A stretch of 64,000 nt of DNA from Colias croceus. Lineage: Eukaryota > Arthropoda > Insecta > Lepidoptera > Pieridae. Below the pieces are notes generated by a model. The model saw only the letters and a program-made list of their open reading frames with translations. It did no database searches and was not told where the DNA came from. The first letter of the stretch is position 1. Each line of letters begins with the position of its first letter. A program made the translations under genes and the position numbers. This document shows positions 60,914 through 64,000 of this stretch, one piece after another. The stretch covers positions 3,474,501 to 3,538,500 of the forward strand of contig NC_059550.1 in the NCBI RefSeq assembly GCF_905220415.1, given 5' to 3'.

Positions 60914-63702
60914 AGAAGTCATCACTCATCGTATCCACGGAGTTGACCTGTTGACTAATCTATTTAGAATTATAGGGACAGTGTTGGTGCTTTTTGTTTT
61001 GTCGTCAACTTTTACAACATACTTATGTTTATGTTGAAAAGTTTTTAACCGTGCAATTTAGTAACGTATAGATATTACAATTTATTTTTTATGAATGTTA
61101 AATTCTAGTTTTTATATTAACATAAAAGCTGACTGCTTCGCTTTAATTTATATTAAAATAATAAAAAAACAGATTAAAGGGTGTAAACAAAAACAAATAA
61201 AGATTTCTTTGAAAATTGTTTACAAATCTGTAGTTAGATAATTGATACGGATTATTATCTCCATAAGTGAGTTGTCAGCTTAACGATCTGGCTTAGGAAT
61301 GTCGATAAGTAAAGTGCAATAGAGGTGCAAATAAGTTGATAATCTTTTTCATCCCATCTCACCAGCATGCTGAATGAATAAAATGTGTTTTTACGTGCAG
61401 TTAATTCAATTATTTAATAGGATAATAATAATTATAGTTCTAATAAAATTAAACGTAGAATTGCAATGTCTATTATAATAATAATTTGATATTATAAAAT
61501 TAGATATCGTTTGAGCTTTCAGCTAAAAGCTCTTACGAGATGTTAATGTTTTATGTTACTTGTTTTCCTTTTTCAGAAATCTCTATTACTTATTATTAGA
61601 ATAGAAATTAAAATATTCACTTTTTTGTAGTAAATGGATGTAGATGCTATAAATAAAGCAGTGTTTACAATCTAAATAGGTATCTACATCGAAAATATCT
61701 GCTGCAATCGCTCCAAATATTTAAGTCCTAATGTTGTATGTAACATTAACATGTCCTTTACAAAACAAAGAGGCTAATTTAAAGTAAAGCCTACAGCTAC
61801 AGCACAATCAGAGGCACTTATCTAAAATCATTCTTGATATGCCTTGAGCGAACCGCGCTCACTCAATAAGGACACAAGAATGTTCCGGCCTTCGTAGATG
61901 CAACTCGATAAATTGTCCGCTAAATTCTTATTCATTCAGCTCCATTGATTTACAATGTAGTTCACCTATCTCACATAATCTTATAGGATTGGAAAGTCAT
62001 TATACATTTCGGTCAGTGGAATCAGGACGCACGCGATGCTTTCACTCACCTAATTGTACCATAGGGCTTTATGGTATTCTGTAGCGAGTGAGTGGATATA
62101 GCTGTGATTAAATTTTTAATTAAGTATAATTTCAACGCACGAACGATATTTTGAATATCAATTACTTATTCGTCGTCTTTGAAATAAGAACGAATTAATT
62201 CGACGACCGAATGTACGAATTGATGTCAGTTTAATTGCGCAGTCTCTAATTTAATTAAGCTAATAAAAGTTCATCGTCATAAATAGAGACAAGTTAAATT
62301 TGTTTCGCGTTTAAATAATTTTATACTTACATACATGCGTACGAGAGACGGGAAAAAACACACATTAAGTTTTTATTTCCTAATTACTGGATTCCTACTC
62401 CATATTTTATTCCCACACACCACGCGTTCAGGGTTGTCATTTCATAAGGTATTATTTTAGAGGCCTACAATATATATTTTGCAAAACAGCAAAAATATAA
62501 ACAGAGGCCACTTCAAAAATTTGTTGCGTATTGTTATTGACGAAATAGTTATTTGAATCACTGAAAAGGCCGAAGCTAAGAATAATAATTATATCCTCAG
62601 ATTCTCCACTCATCTACTCACCAAACCCTATAAAATGACAAATCTTTGGACTGAATGGAAAAACATGAGTCAGAAATATCAAGTCTCAGCAGCCCTGCAG
62701 TATTCTTACGGAATTCACAACATGCCGTTCTTTTTAAACAGTTGTAATTGTATGTAATCTTCTTAATGTAACTCGGCATTACCGTTATTTCATTTTAGAG
62801 CTTGTTATAACCAGTGATTTGTAAAATAATGTGATATTAAAGTTATATGAAGGTATACTGGTATATATGTATTTCTTCAATAAATCTGCCACATAACCAA
62901 TTCCAACGAATTACCCACATTAAATTTTAAGGCTTTCGTGACCAAATTAACAGACATTATAAATAAAATTTGTATGTAAGCTAACAGAGTTAAAAATACT
63001 ATCTCGTAAAGTGTTCTGCAGTTCTAAGTCAGTAAATGCCATTCCGCTATATTTCCGTTCTTTGCAAATAGTGAGATAGCCCACTTCGATTAAAACTATT
63101 TGTGAGACAATTAAGCCGTGTATCTTACAGTATAAATATGGCCTCGTAGCGCCAAGATCTTTATCAGTCTTTACGTTTAAAAAATATATCTAATGACTGT
63201 ATTAAGTGTGTTTTATGTATTAAATATAATAGCGGTTATAGATAATTTGGATCCTTGATCCGTTGATAGATGCGTTTTATTATTACTTTATAACATTTGA
63301 CCAATACAAATAGCTCTTGAATTTATTTTTCAATTCATGTGTTCAACATAAATTACCTTATGCCTCTCAAATGATATTGAACGATTTTTATTTTTATATG
63401 ACAAGTTAACCCTCTCACTTGCAAGCTTTTAAAGCTTTTAATTTAAGTTAGATTTAAAACACTTAATAGTGACAGTGTCACTATTAGCTATAACCTTTTA
63501 AGATATAATTGAATTAATGGATTGCTGGATGTCTTTCACGCAAAAATATCATTTTTATATAATATACAATGTACATATTGGTATCGACAGATACAGAGAA
63601 TGGACTCTACATTTTTACCAGTTGTCACATGAGTGAGAGTGGGGCCGTGGGCTTCAGTTAGCAATTATTAAGTATGTACTATAAATAACATTTTGTCCCC
63701 AG

Positions 63703-63891
63703 AGCGCGCCGAAATGTGGCGTGCGTTGCTATTCTGCCTGGCGTTCCACCTTGGGTACGGGAAACCCAACCGCGTGGTGGACGTCACTACATCATGTGAC
63801 AAGAGCTCCATCAGCGTCCACGTTACTATGGATCAACCTTTCAAGGGTCTCATATTTAGCAAAGACTTCTCTAGAGAATGTCGGGTGCAAG
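63703..63891 (+). CDS. ZP-domain protein, first coding exon (partial)
   Basis: The exon is bounded by an acceptor (TTTTGTCCCCAG|AGC at 63702/63703) and a donor (CAAG|GTTAGT at 63891/63892). The start ATG is at 63714, giving 59 codons plus one base. MWRALLFCLAFHLGYG is a signal peptide. The continuation VDVTTSCDKSSISVHVTMDQ then PFKGLIFSKDFSRECRVQ matches the opening of an insect zona pellucida (ZP) domain, in which a Cys, a V.V..D.PF.G..FSK strand and the next Cys are conserved. Such proteins are secreted or membrane-anchored and polymerise in the apical extracellular matrix and cuticle. The acceptor shows that a 5' non-coding exon lies upstream. The rest of the ZP domain, any furin site and the transmembrane helix lie beyond the window. 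Confidence 0.78.
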
Positions 63892-64000
63892 GTTAGTTAT
63901 AAATATAATACGTGATATCTAAGAGCCTACTGGTCATTATAGTTTTTTTTTTTTAGTTAACTAGTTAAATGCAATTCGTTTAATCAGATAAAAGTTTGGT

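Larger units (their letters stand above)
55348..63702. other. Long gene-free AT-rich region upstream of the ZP gene exon
   Basis: Apart from a perfect hairpin (56512-56562) and a FLYWCH-like fragment (60671-60913), no feature could be supported. ORFs such as 55902-56165 (-) and 57774-57995 (+) lack motifs. Since the ZP-protein exon at 63703 starts with a splice acceptor, part of this region may be its first intron and upstream regulatory DNA. Confidence 0.45.

Overview
The window is AT-rich nuclear DNA from an insect, most likely a moth or butterfly. The evidence is spliced genes with GT-AG introns, many copies of a short Helitron-like repeat of the kind known from Lepidoptera (5'-TC, a GC-rich 3' hairpin, then CTAG, inserted between A and T), other lepidopteran-type MITEs, non-LTR retrotransposons, and no operons or bacterial signals. 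Identifications are from motif recognition; no database search was run.

Genes are sparse. A small basic winged-helix-like protein may be encoded at 11788-12129 (+). The gene for V-ATPase subunit D (Vha36 type) occupies 13704-19251 on the minus strand; its six coding exons join without a frame error into 246 residues. A ZAD plus six-finger C2H2 zinc-finger protein follows at 22147-23965 (+, four exons, 405 aa), then a four-helix HRG1/SLC48A1-type haem transporter at 24615-25514 (+, three exons, 151 aa). At the right edge (63703-63891, +) lies the first coding exon of a zona pellucida (ZP) domain protein with a signal peptide, continuing beyond the window. A FLYWCH-like fragment near 60.7 kb and a possible TATA promoter with signal-peptide exon near 0.84-1.0 kb are weaker.

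Most of the rest is mobile DNA. An intact I-group LINE (33360-38804) has two ORFs and a perfect 15-bp target-site duplication. A second intact retrotransposon ORF of 1374 aa (50320-54444, -) has an R4/R2-type reverse transcriptase, a CCHC knuckle, a restriction-like endonuclease and an unusual pair of related N-terminal Myb-like repeats. A short LTR element with near-identical 277-bp LTRs lies in intron 3 of the V-ATPase gene; it retains only the integrase end of pol and carries an inverted LTR fragment where the 5' part should be. Several inverted-repeat DNA elements (2308-2689, 13954-14159, 20052-21256, 26604-27174, 48915-49611) and 5'-truncated LINE tails fill introns and intergenic space.

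The long stretches 3.1-9.2 kb, 27.2-33.3 kb, 38.9-46.7 kb and 55.3-63.7 kb show no recognisable gene. They may be intergenic, or introns of genes whose exons lie outside the window. No tRNA, rRNA or CRISPR was found.
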